Source of the DNA: JAGQTE01 sp964648005
GTDB taxonomy: Bacteria; Actinomycetota; Acidimicrobiia; Acidimicrobiales; Acidimicrobilacustridaceae
DNA length: 13,718 bases
Assembly (NCBI GenBank): GCA_964648005.1
Contig: CAZYKR010000100.1
Location: 1 to 13,718, forward strand
Direction: 5' to 3'
Positions 1 through 6,931 of this stretch are shown in pieces. How positions within the stretch are numbered: the stretch's first letter is position 1; each line of letters begins with the position of its first letter. The notes beneath the pieces are model-generated. The model searched no databases. It worked only from the letters and a program-made list of their open reading frames with translations, and was not told the DNA's origin. A program made the position numbers and the translations under genes.

Positions 1-1558
1 GCTCTACCGGCCGGGGCCGATGAGCGTGAACATGCACAACGACTACGCCGACCGCAAGAACGAGCGGCAGCCCGTCACCTACTTCCATGACGACGCCGTC
101 GAGGTGCTCGGCGACACGTACGGCCTGATGATCTACCAAGAGAGCGTCATGCGGGTGAGCCAGAAGTTCGCCGGCTACTCGCTCGCCGAGGCCGACAACC
201 TGCGCAAGGCCTGCGGCAAGAAGATCCGCGAGCTGATGGCGCGCGAGCGCGAGGCGTTCGTGCTGGGCTGTGAGCGCACCGGCTACGGCGCCGACCTCGG
301 CAACGAGCTGTTCGACGTGATCGAGAAGTTTGCCGACTACGCCTTCAACAAGAGCCACACCTTCGGCTACGGGCTCGTGACCTACCAGACCGCCTACCTC
401 AAGGCCAACTACCCGGTCGAGTACCTGGCCAGCCTGCTGACGTCGGTCAAGACGAACCTCGACAAGGCGGCGGTGTACCTGGCCGAGTGCCGGGCGATGG
501 GCATCCCCGTGCTGGTGCCCGACATCAACGTCGCCATCTCCGAGTTCGGCGCCATCCCCGCCGACGACGGCGGCCGCGGCGGGTCGATCACTTTCGGCCT
601 GTCGGCCGTGCGCAACGTCGGCGAGGGCCTCGTCGCCCTGATCCTCGCCGAGCGCGAGGCCAACGGACGCTTCAGCGACTTCTACGACTTCTGCGAGCGG
701 GTCGATCCGCAGGTGCTCAACAAGCGCTCGGTGGAGTCGCTGATCAAGGGCGGTGCCTTCGACGACCTGGGGCACCGTCGCCAAGGCCTGCTGATGGTCT
801 TCGAGCAAATCATCGACCGCGTGCTCGCCCGGCGCCGCAAGGAGGCCGAGGGGCAGTTCGAGCTGTTCGCCGCCCTCGAGGAGCCCGGCGCCGACGGCTT
901 CGACGACGCCCGCATCGACATCCCCGACACCGACTTCGACAAGCGCACCCGGCTGAGCTTCGAGAAGGAGATGCTCGGCCTGTACGTGTCGGACCACCCG
1001 CTGCGTGGCGCCGAGGCGGCGCTGCGACGCAAATGCGACTGCTCCATCTACGAGCTCGACGGCGTCGAGGACGGCTCGATGCGCGTGCTCGGCGGGTTGG
1101 TCACCGGTCTGCAGCGCAAGTGGACCAAGAAGGGCGACCTCATGGCCGTGTTCGTCCTCGAGGACTTGCAGGGCACCATCGAGTGCATGGTGTTCCCCAA
1201 GACGATGCAGTCCTACGGGCACCTCCTCGAGGACGATGCCGCCGTGCTGGTCAAGGCGCGGGTCGACAAGCGTGAGGACACGCCGAAGCTCATCGCCACC
1301 GAGGTGGAGGTGCTGAGCGACCTGGTCACCGACGAGTCGCCGCCCGTGCGCATCAACCTGCCGGCGGCGCGCGCCAGCGAGCCGGTGCTGCGCAGCCTCA
1401 AAGACCTCCTCCACGAGCACCCGGGGGAGTCGCAGGTCTTCCTGCACCTCGGCTCGACGCAGGTGCTGCGCCTGCCCGACGAGTTCTCGGTCGACGCCTC
1501 GACGGGCCTGGTCGCTGAGCTCCGGGTGTTGCTCGGGGCCGACGCCGTCCTCGTCTGA
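1..1558 (+). CDS. dnaE: DNA polymerase III alpha subunit, C-terminal part (5' truncated)
   Basis: Catalytic alpha subunit of the replicative DNA polymerase III, which extends DNA at the fork. The reading frame is already open at nt 2 and reads LYRPGPMS, the conserved start of the DnaE fingers region, so the ATG at nt 20 is internal and the gene begins left of the window. The 518 residues present are a little under half of a usual DnaE of about 1,150-1,200 aa. The PHP domain and the palm with its catalytic aspartates are outside. Visible in order: the fingers with FNKSH followed by FGYG (from nt 344), the TAYLKANYPVEYLASLL stretch, a helix-hairpin-helix-like segment LNKRSVESLIKGGAFDDLG (about nt 716-772), and an OB-fold (about nt 1073-1320). 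A short C-terminal domain follows, ending in LRVLLGADAVLV. The frame is intact to TGA. This is the housekeeping DnaE1 type as far as can be seen; distinguishing it from DnaE2 needs the missing N-terminus. Confidence 0.96.
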   Translation, partial: LYRPGPMSVNMHNDYADRKNERQPVTYFHDDAVEVLGDTYGLMIYQESVMRVSQKFAGYSLAEADNLRKACGKKIRELMAREREAFVLGCERTGYGADLGNELFDVIEKFADYAFNKSHTFGYGLVTYQTAYLKANYPVEYLASLLTSVKTNLDKAAVYLAECRAMGIPVLVPDINVAISEFGAIPADDGGRGGSITFGLSAVRNVGEGLVALILAEREANGRFSDFYDFCERVDPQVLNKRSVESLIKGGAFDDLGHRRQGLLMVFEQIIDRVLARRRKEAEGQFELFAALEEPGADGFDDARIDIPDTDFDKRTRLSFEKEMLGLYVSDHPLRGAEAALRRKCDCSIYELDGVEDGSMRVLGGLVTGLQRKWTKKGDLMAVFVLEDLQGTIECMVFPKTMQSYGHLLEDDAAVLVKARVDKREDTPKLIATEVEVLSDLVTDESPPVRINLPAARASEPVLRSLKDLLHEHPGESQVFLHLGSTQVLRLPDEFSVDASTGLVAELRVLLGADAVLV

Positions 1559-1607
1559 GTTGCGCGCCCGCAGGTGCCGAGTTGCGTGGCGGCGCTGGCG
1601 CGACTGG

Positions 1608-1622
1608 ACTGTACAGGTCCGC
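1608..1622. promoter_or_regulatory. Short palindrome ahead of the GNAT-like gene
   Basis: The 94-bp gap between dnaE and the next gene contains the perfect 8-bp palindrome CTGTACAG (1609-1616) with nearly complementary flanks GGA and TCC (one extra base on the right). It could be an operator half-site or part of a promoter. Chance occurrence is quite possible and no known regulator is assigned. No TANNNT -10 stands out. Confidence 0.2.
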
Positions 1623-1652
1623 TTTGCGAGCTGAGGGGGGCCGAGGAGAGCG

Positions 1653-2324
1653 ATGGCTATCACGGTCGAGACGAAGGATTGCACCGCGCTGAGCGATGCC
1701 GAGCTGGCCGAGTTGGCCGATCTGTCGGCGGAGTGCGCCGGACGATTCGAGGTCGGTCTCCTGTCGAAGCAGGCCGAGGCGTGGGTCCTCATCGCCACCG
1801 CCCGTGAGGGGACCAAGCTGCGCGGCTTCTCCTTCTGCACGCTCGAGCGCATCGGCGGGACGCCGTGCGTGCTGGTCGGCTGCGCCACCGTGCAGCGCAA
1901 CGCCAAGCGCGACACCACGCTTCGAGCCCTGATGACCGAGCAGCTGCGCCGCTCCGTGCTGGCCTTCCCCGACGAGGACGTGCTGATCGGCGCACGCCTG
2001 GCCGATCCGTGCGGGTTCGAGGCCTACCGCAACCTCAACGACATCGTGCCGCGTCCGGGGCACAAGGCCACGGGCGAGGAGCGGGCGTGGGGCCGTCGGC
2101 TCGCCAAGCGCTTCGGCATCGAGAACGGCAGCTACGACGACCGCACGTTCATCGCGACCGGCGATGGGGCGTTCCCGCTGGCGCTCGACCACGAGTCCAC
2201 CAAACCCGATGCCGTCGACGCCGATGTGGCGGCGCTGTTCGCCTCGGTCTCGACGAAGCGCGGCGACTCGCTCATCGCCTTCGGATGGGCGATGGCCGAA
2301 GACCTGGCCAAGCTCGGCAGCTGA
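1653..2324 (+). CDS. Uncharacterised GNAT-like protein
   Basis: A 223-aa cytosolic protein with no signal peptide or membrane segment; I do not recognise a named family. The start ATG has a purine-rich Shine-Dalgarno GAGGAG at 1643-1648. Residues 43-135 follow the order expected of a GNAT acetyltransferase core: strands GFSFCTLERIG and CVLVGCATVQ, a basic loop RNAKRDTTLRALM where GNATs bind the CoA pyrophosphate, a helix to about residue 104, then strand DVLIGARLA. The classic R/Q-x-x-G-x-G/A loop is not present, so acetyl-CoA binding is uncertain. A conserved-looking block DIVPRPGHKATGEERAWGRRLAKRFG (about 130-155) follows and is not part of a standard GNAT. It lies 94 bp after dnaE and 32 bp before the nitroreductase, so it could be co-transcribed with the latter. 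The GNAT-like assignment is inference from the strand and helix pattern only. Confidence 0.8.
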   Translation: MAITVETKDCTALSDAELAELADLSAECAGRFEVGLLSKQAEAWVLIATAREGTKLRGFSFCTLERIGGTPCVLVGCATVQRNAKRDTTLRALMTEQLRRSVLAFPDEDVLIGARLADPCGFEAYRNLNDIVPRPGHKATGEERAWGRRLAKRFGIENGSYDDRTFIATGDGAFPLALDHESTKPDAVDADVAALFASVSTKRGDSLIAFGWAMAEDLAKLGS

Positions 2325-2356
2325 CGCCGGACACGATCGGGAGCCCGGGCGCCTCG

Positions 2357-2965
2357 GTGGAGCTCGCCGACGCGCTGGCGCGACGCCACATGGTGCGCTC
2401 GTTCTCGAGCGCCACGGTCGATCCCGACCACGTCGCCGCCGTGCTCGACGCCGCCACCCGCTCGCCGTCGGCCGGCAACAGCCAGGGCGTGGACCTCGTC
2501 GTGCTCGAGGGACCGGACGAGACGGCGCGGTACTGGGATGTCACGTTGCCGGCGTCACGGCGGGCCGGGTTCCGGTGGCAGGGCCTGCTGCGGGCGCCGG
2601 TGCTGGTGGTCGTCGCCGCCGATCCCGACCGCTACGTCGCCCGCTACGGCGAGCCGGACAAGGCGCGCTCGAGGCTCGGCGGCGAACGCAGTGCCTGGAC
2701 GGTGCCGTTCTGGCACGTCGATGCCGGGATGGCGGTGATGGCGATGCTGCTGCGCGCCACCGACCTCGGTCTGGGCGCGCTGTTCTTCGGCCTCTTCGAG
2801 CACGCTGCGGCGGTGGCGGCGGCGCTCGGCGTGCCGGAGGACCGCTCGTTGGTGGGGACCGTGGCGCTGGGCCATCCGGACCCGGCGCTGGCGGCGACCG
2901 AAGGCCGCGGCCGTTCCGCCGACCGCCCCCGCCGCCACGACCAGATCCACCGCGGCGCCTGGTAA
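2357..2965 (+). CDS. Nitroreductase-family FMN flavoprotein
   Basis: A 202-aa member of the nitroreductase superfamily, whose members use FMN and NAD(P)H to reduce nitro-aromatics, quinones or flavin-like substrates; the substrate here is unknown. The N-terminal block LARRHMVRSFSS (8-18) and SPSAGNSQ (36-43) are the FMN-phosphate and ring contacts of the family. The middle VDAGMAVMAMLLRATDLGLGALFFG (121-145) is the helix and second FMN-binding segment, and VGTVALGHP (166-174) is the usual C-terminal signature. I chose the GTG at 2357 because it gives VELADALARRH, the expected start before the RR motif; the next ATG at 2390 would delete that FMN-contact helix. No strong Shine-Dalgarno is seen (GGGAG at 2339-2343 is rather far). 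The last 20 residues are basic and low in complexity. It sits 32 bp after the GNAT-like gene and probably shares its transcript, which ends at the hairpin at 2983-3036. Confidence 0.88.
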   Translation: MELADALARRHMVRSFSSATVDPDHVAAVLDAATRSPSAGNSQGVDLVVLEGPDETARYWDVTLPASRRAGFRWQGLLRAPVLVVVAADPDRYVARYGEPDKARSRLGGERSAWTVPFWHVDAGMAVMAMLLRATDLGLGALFFGLFEHAAAVAAALGVPEDRSLVGTVALGHPDPALAATEGRGRSADRPRRHDQIHRGAW

Positions 2966-2982
2966 CCGCCTCGCAACCCCAT

Positions 2983-3036
2983 TCGTTCTGGTAGTGCAAC
3001 CGGTAGGCGAAGCCACCGGTTGCACTACCAGAACGA
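2983..3036. terminator. Long perfect hairpin, likely bidirectional terminator
   Basis: The arms at 2983-3004 and 3015-3036 are perfectly complementary over 22 bp, with a 10-nt centre that can add three more pairs (GGC/GCC around GAA). It lies exactly between the stop codons of the convergent nitroreductase and DUF255 genes, the position expected for a bidirectional terminator. There is no U-tract on either side, as is common for terminators in high-GC actinobacteria. The arms are clearly less GC-rich than the surrounding genes, which also allows a mobile or dispersed palindromic repeat. Confidence 0.75.
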
Positions 3037-3048
3037 GGCGTCAGCGGC

Positions 3049-5031
3049 TCAGGCGGTCGGGGTGAGCTGGGCGCGGAGCTCGTCAGGGGTGCGGGCCGGG
3101 AGATCGCAGGCGCCGTTGCGGCAGACGTAGGCGGCGTCGGTGCCGACCCGGCCCTCCCACAGCGGGCTCGACCCCGGCGTGCCCCAGGCGACGACGGCGC
3201 GGGGACGCCACGCCGAGCGCACCACGGTCAGCAGGTCGTCGCGGTCGCCGTCGACGACGATCTCGGTGATGCCCTCGGCCAGCAGATCAGCGGCGGCGAG
3301 CAGGTGGGCGAAGGCCGTCGGATGGCGGCTGGCCGGGCCGCCGGCGACCCGCAAGATGTCGACCGCTCGGTCGGCGAGCGACGTGTCGCCGACCAACGCG
3401 CCGAGGCGGAGGAAGGCCACGGCCGCCAGCGAGTTCGCCGCCGGCGTGGCGTTGTCGAGCAGGTCCTTCGGGCGGGTCACCAGCGCCTCGGCATCGCTGC
3501 CCGTGGTGAACAGCCCGCCGTTGGCGTCGTCCCAGAACAGCTCGATCGTGGCGTCGGCGACGCTGACGGCCTCCTCGAGCCAGCGAGGATCGCCCGACGC
3601 TTCCGCGAGGCGGGTGAACGCATCGACCAGGGCGGCGTGATCGGCGGCATAGGCGAGGTGCCGCGCGCCGCCGTCGGCCTGCCAGGACCGCAGCCACCGG
3701 CCGTCGGCCCGGCGCAGGTGGGCGACGAGGAACTCGGCGATGGCGGCGGCGTCGTCGAGCCAGTCCTGGCGCCCGGTGGCGAAGGCCGCCTCGGCGAGGG
3801 TGGCGAGCCACAGGGCGTTCCACTCCGTGAGCACCTTGTCGTCGAGCCCCGGCCGGACCCGTTGGCACCGTGCGGCGAACAGCGCCCGGCGCGCCAGCTC
3901 GATCGGCTCGGGACGACCGAGGTCGCCCCGCTCGGGCCGCCACAGGATGGTCGTGCCCTCCCAGTTGCCCTCCGGCGTGGCCCCGTACCAGGCGGCCGCC
4001 GCCTGGGCGGTGGCCTCGTCGGTGGCGGCGCGCACCACATCGATGAGCTCGTCGTGGTCGAACACGTAGAAGCGGCCCTCGACACCCTCGCTGTCGGCGT
4101 CTTCGGCCGAGGAGAGACCGCCCTCGGGGTGGCGCAGGTCGCGGTGCACGTAGGCAACCGTCTCCTCGACTACCTGGAGCCAACGCCGGTGCCCGGTCAC
4201 CTGCCAGGCGTGCAGGTACACCCGCGCCAGCAACGCCTGGTCGTAGAGCATCTTTTCGAAGTGCGGGACGAGCCAGGACCGGTCCGTGGCGTAGCGGGCG
4301 AAGCCGCCGCCGAGGTGGTCGTAGATGCCGCCCGACGCCATGGCGTCGAGGGTGGTCGTGACGACCTCGTCGGCGCCGACGCGGCGCAACAGCAGGTCCA
4401 GGCTCATGGTCTGCGGGAACTTCGGAGCGCTGCCGAACCCACCCCACGCAGGGTCGAACTGGCCGTGCAGTCGCTCGACGGCGGTGGCGAGCTGGACGAG
4501 CCCGGGCGCATCGTCGCTCGGCGCGAGCTTGGCGAGGTGCCCGATCGCTTCGGTGAGCTCGTCGGCCTGCCCCTCGAGGTCGTCGCGGCGCGTGCGCCAG
4601 ACATCGTCGACGCGCGCCAGCAGCTCGGTGAACGACAACATGCCGCCGCGGCCGACCTTCGGGAAGTACGTCCCGCCGAAGAACGGGCGGCCGTCGGGGG
4701 TGAGGAACACGGTCATCGGCCACCCGCCGTGCCCGCTCATGGCCTGCACCGCCTCCATGTAGATGGCGTCGACGTCGGGGCGCTCCTCGCGGTCGACCTT
4801 CACGTTGACGAACAGCTCGTTCATCACCGCCGCCGTGGCGTCGTCCTCGAACGACTCGTGCGCCATCACGTGGCACCAGTGGCACGACGAGTATCCGACC
4901 GACAGCAGGATCGGGCGGTCCCGCTCTCGCGCGGCAGAGAACGCCTCGTCGCCCCAGGGGTACCAGTCGACCGGGTTGTCGGCGTGCTGGCGCAGGTACG
5001 GCGAGGTCTCGTCGGCAAGGCGGTTCGTCAC
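3049..5031 (-). CDS. DUF255/YyaL-type thioredoxin-fold and six-hairpin protein
   Basis: A 660-aa cytosolic protein of the YyaL / spermatogenesis-associated protein 20 family, which typically runs to about 670-690 aa. Residues 1-170 form the thioredoxin-like DUF255 domain, starting NRLADETSPYLRQHADNPVDW and carrying the redox-type motif SSCHWCHVM (C50 and C53). The family block HGGWPMTVFLTPDG follows (101-114), then FFGGTYFP (118-124). The rest is an alpha/alpha-barrel region resembling N-acylglucosamine 2-epimerases and glycosidases, including HFEKMLYDQALLARVYLHAW and VLTEWNALWLATLAEAA. Two further cysteines lie near the C-terminus (CRNGAC). The biochemical role of the family is not established. 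The frame stays open upstream to 5307, but family homology begins at VTNRLADE, so I chose the GTG at 5031. A -10-like TAGCCT seven bases upstream makes leaderless initiation likely; no Shine-Dalgarno is visible. Its 3' end faces the hairpin shared with the nitroreductase. Confidence 0.93.
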   Translation of the reverse strand: MTNRLADETSPYLRQHADNPVDWYPWGDEAFSAARERDRPILLSVGYSSCHWCHVMAHESFEDDATAAVMNELFVNVKVDREERPDVDAIYMEAVQAMSGHGGWPMTVFLTPDGRPFFGGTYFPKVGRGGMLSFTELLARVDDVWRTRRDDLEGQADELTEAIGHLAKLAPSDDAPGLVQLATAVERLHGQFDPAWGGFGSAPKFPQTMSLDLLLRRVGADEVVTTTLDAMASGGIYDHLGGGFARYATDRSWLVPHFEKMLYDQALLARVYLHAWQVTGHRRWLQVVEETVAYVHRDLRHPEGGLSSAEDADSEGVEGRFYVFDHDELIDVVRAATDEATAQAAAAWYGATPEGNWEGTTILWRPERGDLGRPEPIELARRALFAARCQRVRPGLDDKVLTEWNALWLATLAEAAFATGRQDWLDDAAAIAEFLVAHLRRADGRWLRSWQADGGARHLAYAADHAALVDAFTRLAEASGDPRWLEEAVSVADATIELFWDDANGGLFTTGSDAEALVTRPKDLLDNATPAANSLAAVAFLRLGALVGDTSLADRAVDILRVAGGPASRHPTAFAHLLAAADLLAEGITEIVVDGDRDDLLTVVRSAWRPRAVVAWGTPGSSPLWEGRVGTDAAYVCRNGACDLPARTPDELRAQLTPTA

Positions 5032-5044
5032 CCGCGGGAGGCTA
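5032..5044 (-). promoter_or_regulatory. Leaderless promoter -10 for the DUF255 gene
   Basis: Read on the minus strand, TAGCCT (5044 down to 5039) is followed by seven bases and then the GTG start at 5031. This TANNNT element at leaderless spacing would put the transcription start at or within a base or two of the start codon, which explains the absence of a Shine-Dalgarno. The same arrangement recurs upstream of the SDR and menE genes. No clear -35 hexamer was seen. Confidence 0.5.
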
Positions 5045-5077
5045 CCGGTGCCATCCCTCGGCGCCCCTGTGTGCGAG

Positions 5078-5083
5078 TACGAT
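5078..5083 (+). promoter_or_regulatory. Candidate -10 (TACGAT) for the Tat-exported protein
   Basis: TACGAT matches the actinobacterial TANNNT -10 and would give a transcript with a leader of roughly 30 nt, holding the GGAGG ribosome site at 5114-5118. It lies 34 bp from the oppositely directed -10 of the DUF255 gene, so the 91-bp gap can serve as a compact divergent promoter. No good -35 is visible. Confidence 0.35.
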
Positions 5084-5122
5084 CTTCCGTCGATCGGTGT
5101 CGGCACACACCACGGAGGCGGC

Positions 5123-6079
5123 ATGGCGGAGCAGGGATTCTCACGGCGCGCGTTGCTGGGCGCGAGTGCGGCAGGAGCGGGCGCGGCGGCGCTGTCGGCG
5201 CTGTCGCTCGACGCCGCGCTGGCGCAGAGCGGCGTGACGCCGCCGGAAGCCAGCATCGTGCCCGAGGGCGGCGGCCCGTCGGCCCTGCCGCCGATCGTGC
5301 CCGGCACGCGGATGCTGGTGCTGGACTACGCCGACTTCCACGCCATGGACTACTCGGCGGGGTCGACGATGGTCTACAGCGGCGGCGTCTACCAGAGCGC
5401 CGGGTTCCTGGCCGCGCCCCTGGCCATCGAGCCCGGGTCGCGCATCGCCCGCATCGACGTCTACGGCGCCAAGGCCGGTTCCGGCGTCGTCACGTTCGCC
5501 CTCCACAGGACGAAGCCGGACGCGGCGCAGGCGACCACAGTGACGGCCATTCCCGTGTCGGGTTCCCCCATCCTCTCCGGGGCGTACGCACCGGCGACCC
5601 CGCTGGCGGTGGCCGCGGGGGAGCGGCTGTCGCTGCGCGCCGCCGGCGGTCCCACGGGCCTTGCGCTCGGCGCCATCGTGCAGTACTTCGACGCCAAGCC
5701 GCAGCTCAACCTGCTCAACGCCCCGGTGCGGGTGTACGACTCGCGCAGCGGCTTCACCCCGAACGGTGTGACCAAGGGGCAGTTGGCCAACGCCGCCACG
5801 CGCGCCGTGGACTGCAAGCTGCTCTCGGCGGTGCCGGCGGGCGCCGCCGCAGCGCTCGTGAACCTGACGGTGACCAACACGTCGAGCGCGGGGTTCCTGG
5901 GGCTGTACCGCAACGGCATCAACTGGCCGGGGAACTCCTCGATCAACTGGGATCACACCGGCACGTCGATCGCCGCCACGACTGTGACGGCGCTCGACGC
6001 CAACGCGTTCTGCAGGGCGTATGTGAGCTCGGGGTCGAGCACCGACTTCCTGATCGACGTCATCGGCTTCTACGCCTGA
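5123..6079 (+). CDS. Tat-exported beta-rich protein with C-terminal VYDSR...DVIGFYA module
   Basis: A 318-aa exported protein of unknown function. The N-terminus reads GFSRRALLGASAAGAG, a twin-arginine (S-R-R-x-L-L) signal with a short Ala/Gly-rich hydrophobic core and a likely cut after ALA at residue 34. Residues 60-190 are strand-rich with no recognised motif. Residues 202-318 match a module common in secreted actinobacterial and other bacterial surface proteins. It starts RVYDSRSG (in place of the usual R-V-L-D-T-R), has the central VNLTVTNTSSAGFLGLY, and ends in FLIDVIGFYA. The usual proteins carry this module appended to enzymes or in repeats; here it is a single copy. C231 and C297 are the only cysteines and could form a disulfide after export as a folded protein. 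The start ATG is set by GGAGG at 5114-5118 and by the signal peptide; the frame extends further upstream but without protein-like content. Confidence 0.88.
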   Translation: MAEQGFSRRALLGASAAGAGAAALSALSLDAALAQSGVTPPEASIVPEGGGPSALPPIVPGTRMLVLDYADFHAMDYSAGSTMVYSGGVYQSAGFLAAPLAIEPGSRIARIDVYGAKAGSGVVTFALHRTKPDAAQATTVTAIPVSGSPILSGAYAPATPLAVAAGERLSLRAAGGPTGLALGAIVQYFDAKPQLNLLNAPVRVYDSRSGFTPNGVTKGQLANAATRAVDCKLLSAVPAGAAAALVNLTVTNTSSAGFLGLYRNGINWPGNSSINWDHTGTSIAATTVTALDANAFCRAYVSSGSSTDFLIDVIGFYA

Positions 6080-6115
6080 CGCTTCGCGGTGCGAGCGCCG
6101 CAGGGACGGCTGCCC

Positions 6116-6129
6116 TAGCGTCGCCGGCC
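6116..6129 (+). promoter_or_regulatory. Leaderless promoter -10 for the SDR gene
   Basis: TAGCGT (6116-6121) is followed by eight bases and then the ATG at 6130. No Shine-Dalgarno precedes this start. The spacing fits transcription beginning at the A of the ATG, so the SDR gene appears to have its own promoter despite lying only 50 bp after the upstream gene. Confidence 0.5.
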
Positions 6130-6897
6130 ATGGAGATCCGACTGGACGGGAAGGTGGCGCTCGTGACCGGCGCCTCGCGTGGGATCGGACGGGCCGTCGC
6201 GGCTTCGCTTGCGGCATCGGGCGCCGACGTGGTGCTGTCGTCACGCAAGCTCGACGCGCTCCAGGCCACCAAGGCCGAGCTCGAGTCCGTCCTGCCCGAC
6301 GGCGCAGGACAGCTGATGGTCCTCGCCGCCAACGCCGGCGAGGAGGACCAGGCTGCGGCCTGCATCGCCGCGTCCGTCGAGCGCTTCGAACGGCTCGACA
6401 TCCTGGTCAACAACGCCGCCACCAACCCGTATCAGGGTCCGACGCTCGGCATCAGTCGCAGCCAGTTCGACAAGACCGTGCAGGTGAACTGGTACGGCCC
6501 GCTCCTGTGGTCCCGCCTGGCGGTGGAGGCCGGTCTCGGTCGCGACAGCGGTGGCGCCATCGTCAACGTGGCCTCGATCGGCGGGCTCTCGGCCGAGCCG
6601 ACCATCGGCGTCTACAACGGCACCAAGGCGGCGCTGCTGCACCTGACCCGACAGCTGGCGCTCGAGCTCGCCCCCGACGTGCGGGTCAACGCCGTGGCAC
6701 CCGGACTGGTCAAGACCGACATGGCCCGCGCCTTGTGGGAGCCGGCGGAGGACGCGCTCGCCGGGCACATGCCGCTGCGGCGTCTCGGCGAGCCCGACGA
6801 CGTGGCCCGGGCGGTGACCTTCCTCGCCAGCGACGCCGCATCGTGGATCACGGGCACCACCGTGGTCGTCGATGGCGGCATGCTGCTCAAGGCCTGA
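6130..6897 (+). CDS. Short-chain dehydrogenase/reductase (SDR, classical type)
   Basis: A 255-aa cytosolic NAD(P)-dependent oxidoreductase, the normal length for classical SDRs. The Rossmann glycine motif TGASRGIG is at residues 13-20, the NNAA motif at 94-97 and the active-site Asn at N120 (VQVNWYG). The catalytic triad is S149, Y162 and K166 in VASIGG...VYNGTK. PGLVKTDM (191-198) and the C-terminal WITGTTVVVDGGMLLKA are family-typical. Arginines and a lysine after strand 2 (SSRKLDAL, 37-44) favour NADPH over NADH. The overall sequence resembles FabG-like and 3-ketoacyl-ACP/CoA reductase-like SDRs, but the substrate cannot be named and no fatty-acid genes lie beside it. The start at ATG 6130 gives the canonical MEIRLDGKVALVTG. 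It is probably transcribed as a leaderless message. It converges on the GGDEF gene downstream. Confidence 0.92.
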   Translation: MEIRLDGKVALVTGASRGIGRAVAASLAASGADVVLSSRKLDALQATKAELESVLPDGAGQLMVLAANAGEEDQAAACIAASVERFERLDILVNNAATNPYQGPTLGISRSQFDKTVQVNWYGPLLWSRLAVEAGLGRDSGGAIVNVASIGGLSAEPTIGVYNGTKAALLHLTRQLALELAPDVRVNAVAPGLVKTDMARALWEPAEDALAGHMPLRRLGEPDDVARAVTFLASDAASWITGTTVVVDGGMLLKA

Positions 6898-6902
6898 TCC
6901 CG

Positions 6903-6918
6903 GTCTGCCCGGGCGGAC
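6903..6918. terminator. Weak hairpin between convergent SDR and GGDEF genes
   Basis: In the 34-bp gap, GTCTGC and GCGGAC can pair over six positions (one G-T wobble) around a CCGG loop. The position suits a terminator for both converging genes, but the stem is short and such hairpins are frequent by chance in DNA this GC-rich. Confidence 0.3.
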
Positions 6919-6931
6919 GGTGGCCGCCGCT

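Noticed and set aside
20..22. ATG at nt 20 as the start of dnaE
   Set aside because: The frame is open to the window edge and the residues before it (LYRPGP) are conserved DnaE sequence, so this Met is internal.
1398..2192. Minus-strand 264-codon frame over the dnaE end and GNAT-like gene
   Set aside because: Arg/Pro-rich antisense frame with no recognisable domain, and it spans the intergenic gap.
3287..4885. Minus-strand 532-codon frame inside the DUF255 gene
   Set aside because: An Arg-rich out-of-frame shadow of the recognised protein, without motifs of its own.
5032..5307. N-terminal extension of the DUF255 protein to 5307
   Set aside because: The added 92 residues have no homology character, overlap the exported-protein gene, and a well-placed -10 lies just before the GTG at 5031.
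3304..6129. Plus-strand reading frame opposite the DUF255 gene, running into the SDR gene (1,197 codons in total)
   Set aside because: Only the SDR part from 6130 has family motifs. The rest is low-complexity Arg/Gly/Val-rich sequence typical of a GC-rich antisense frame.
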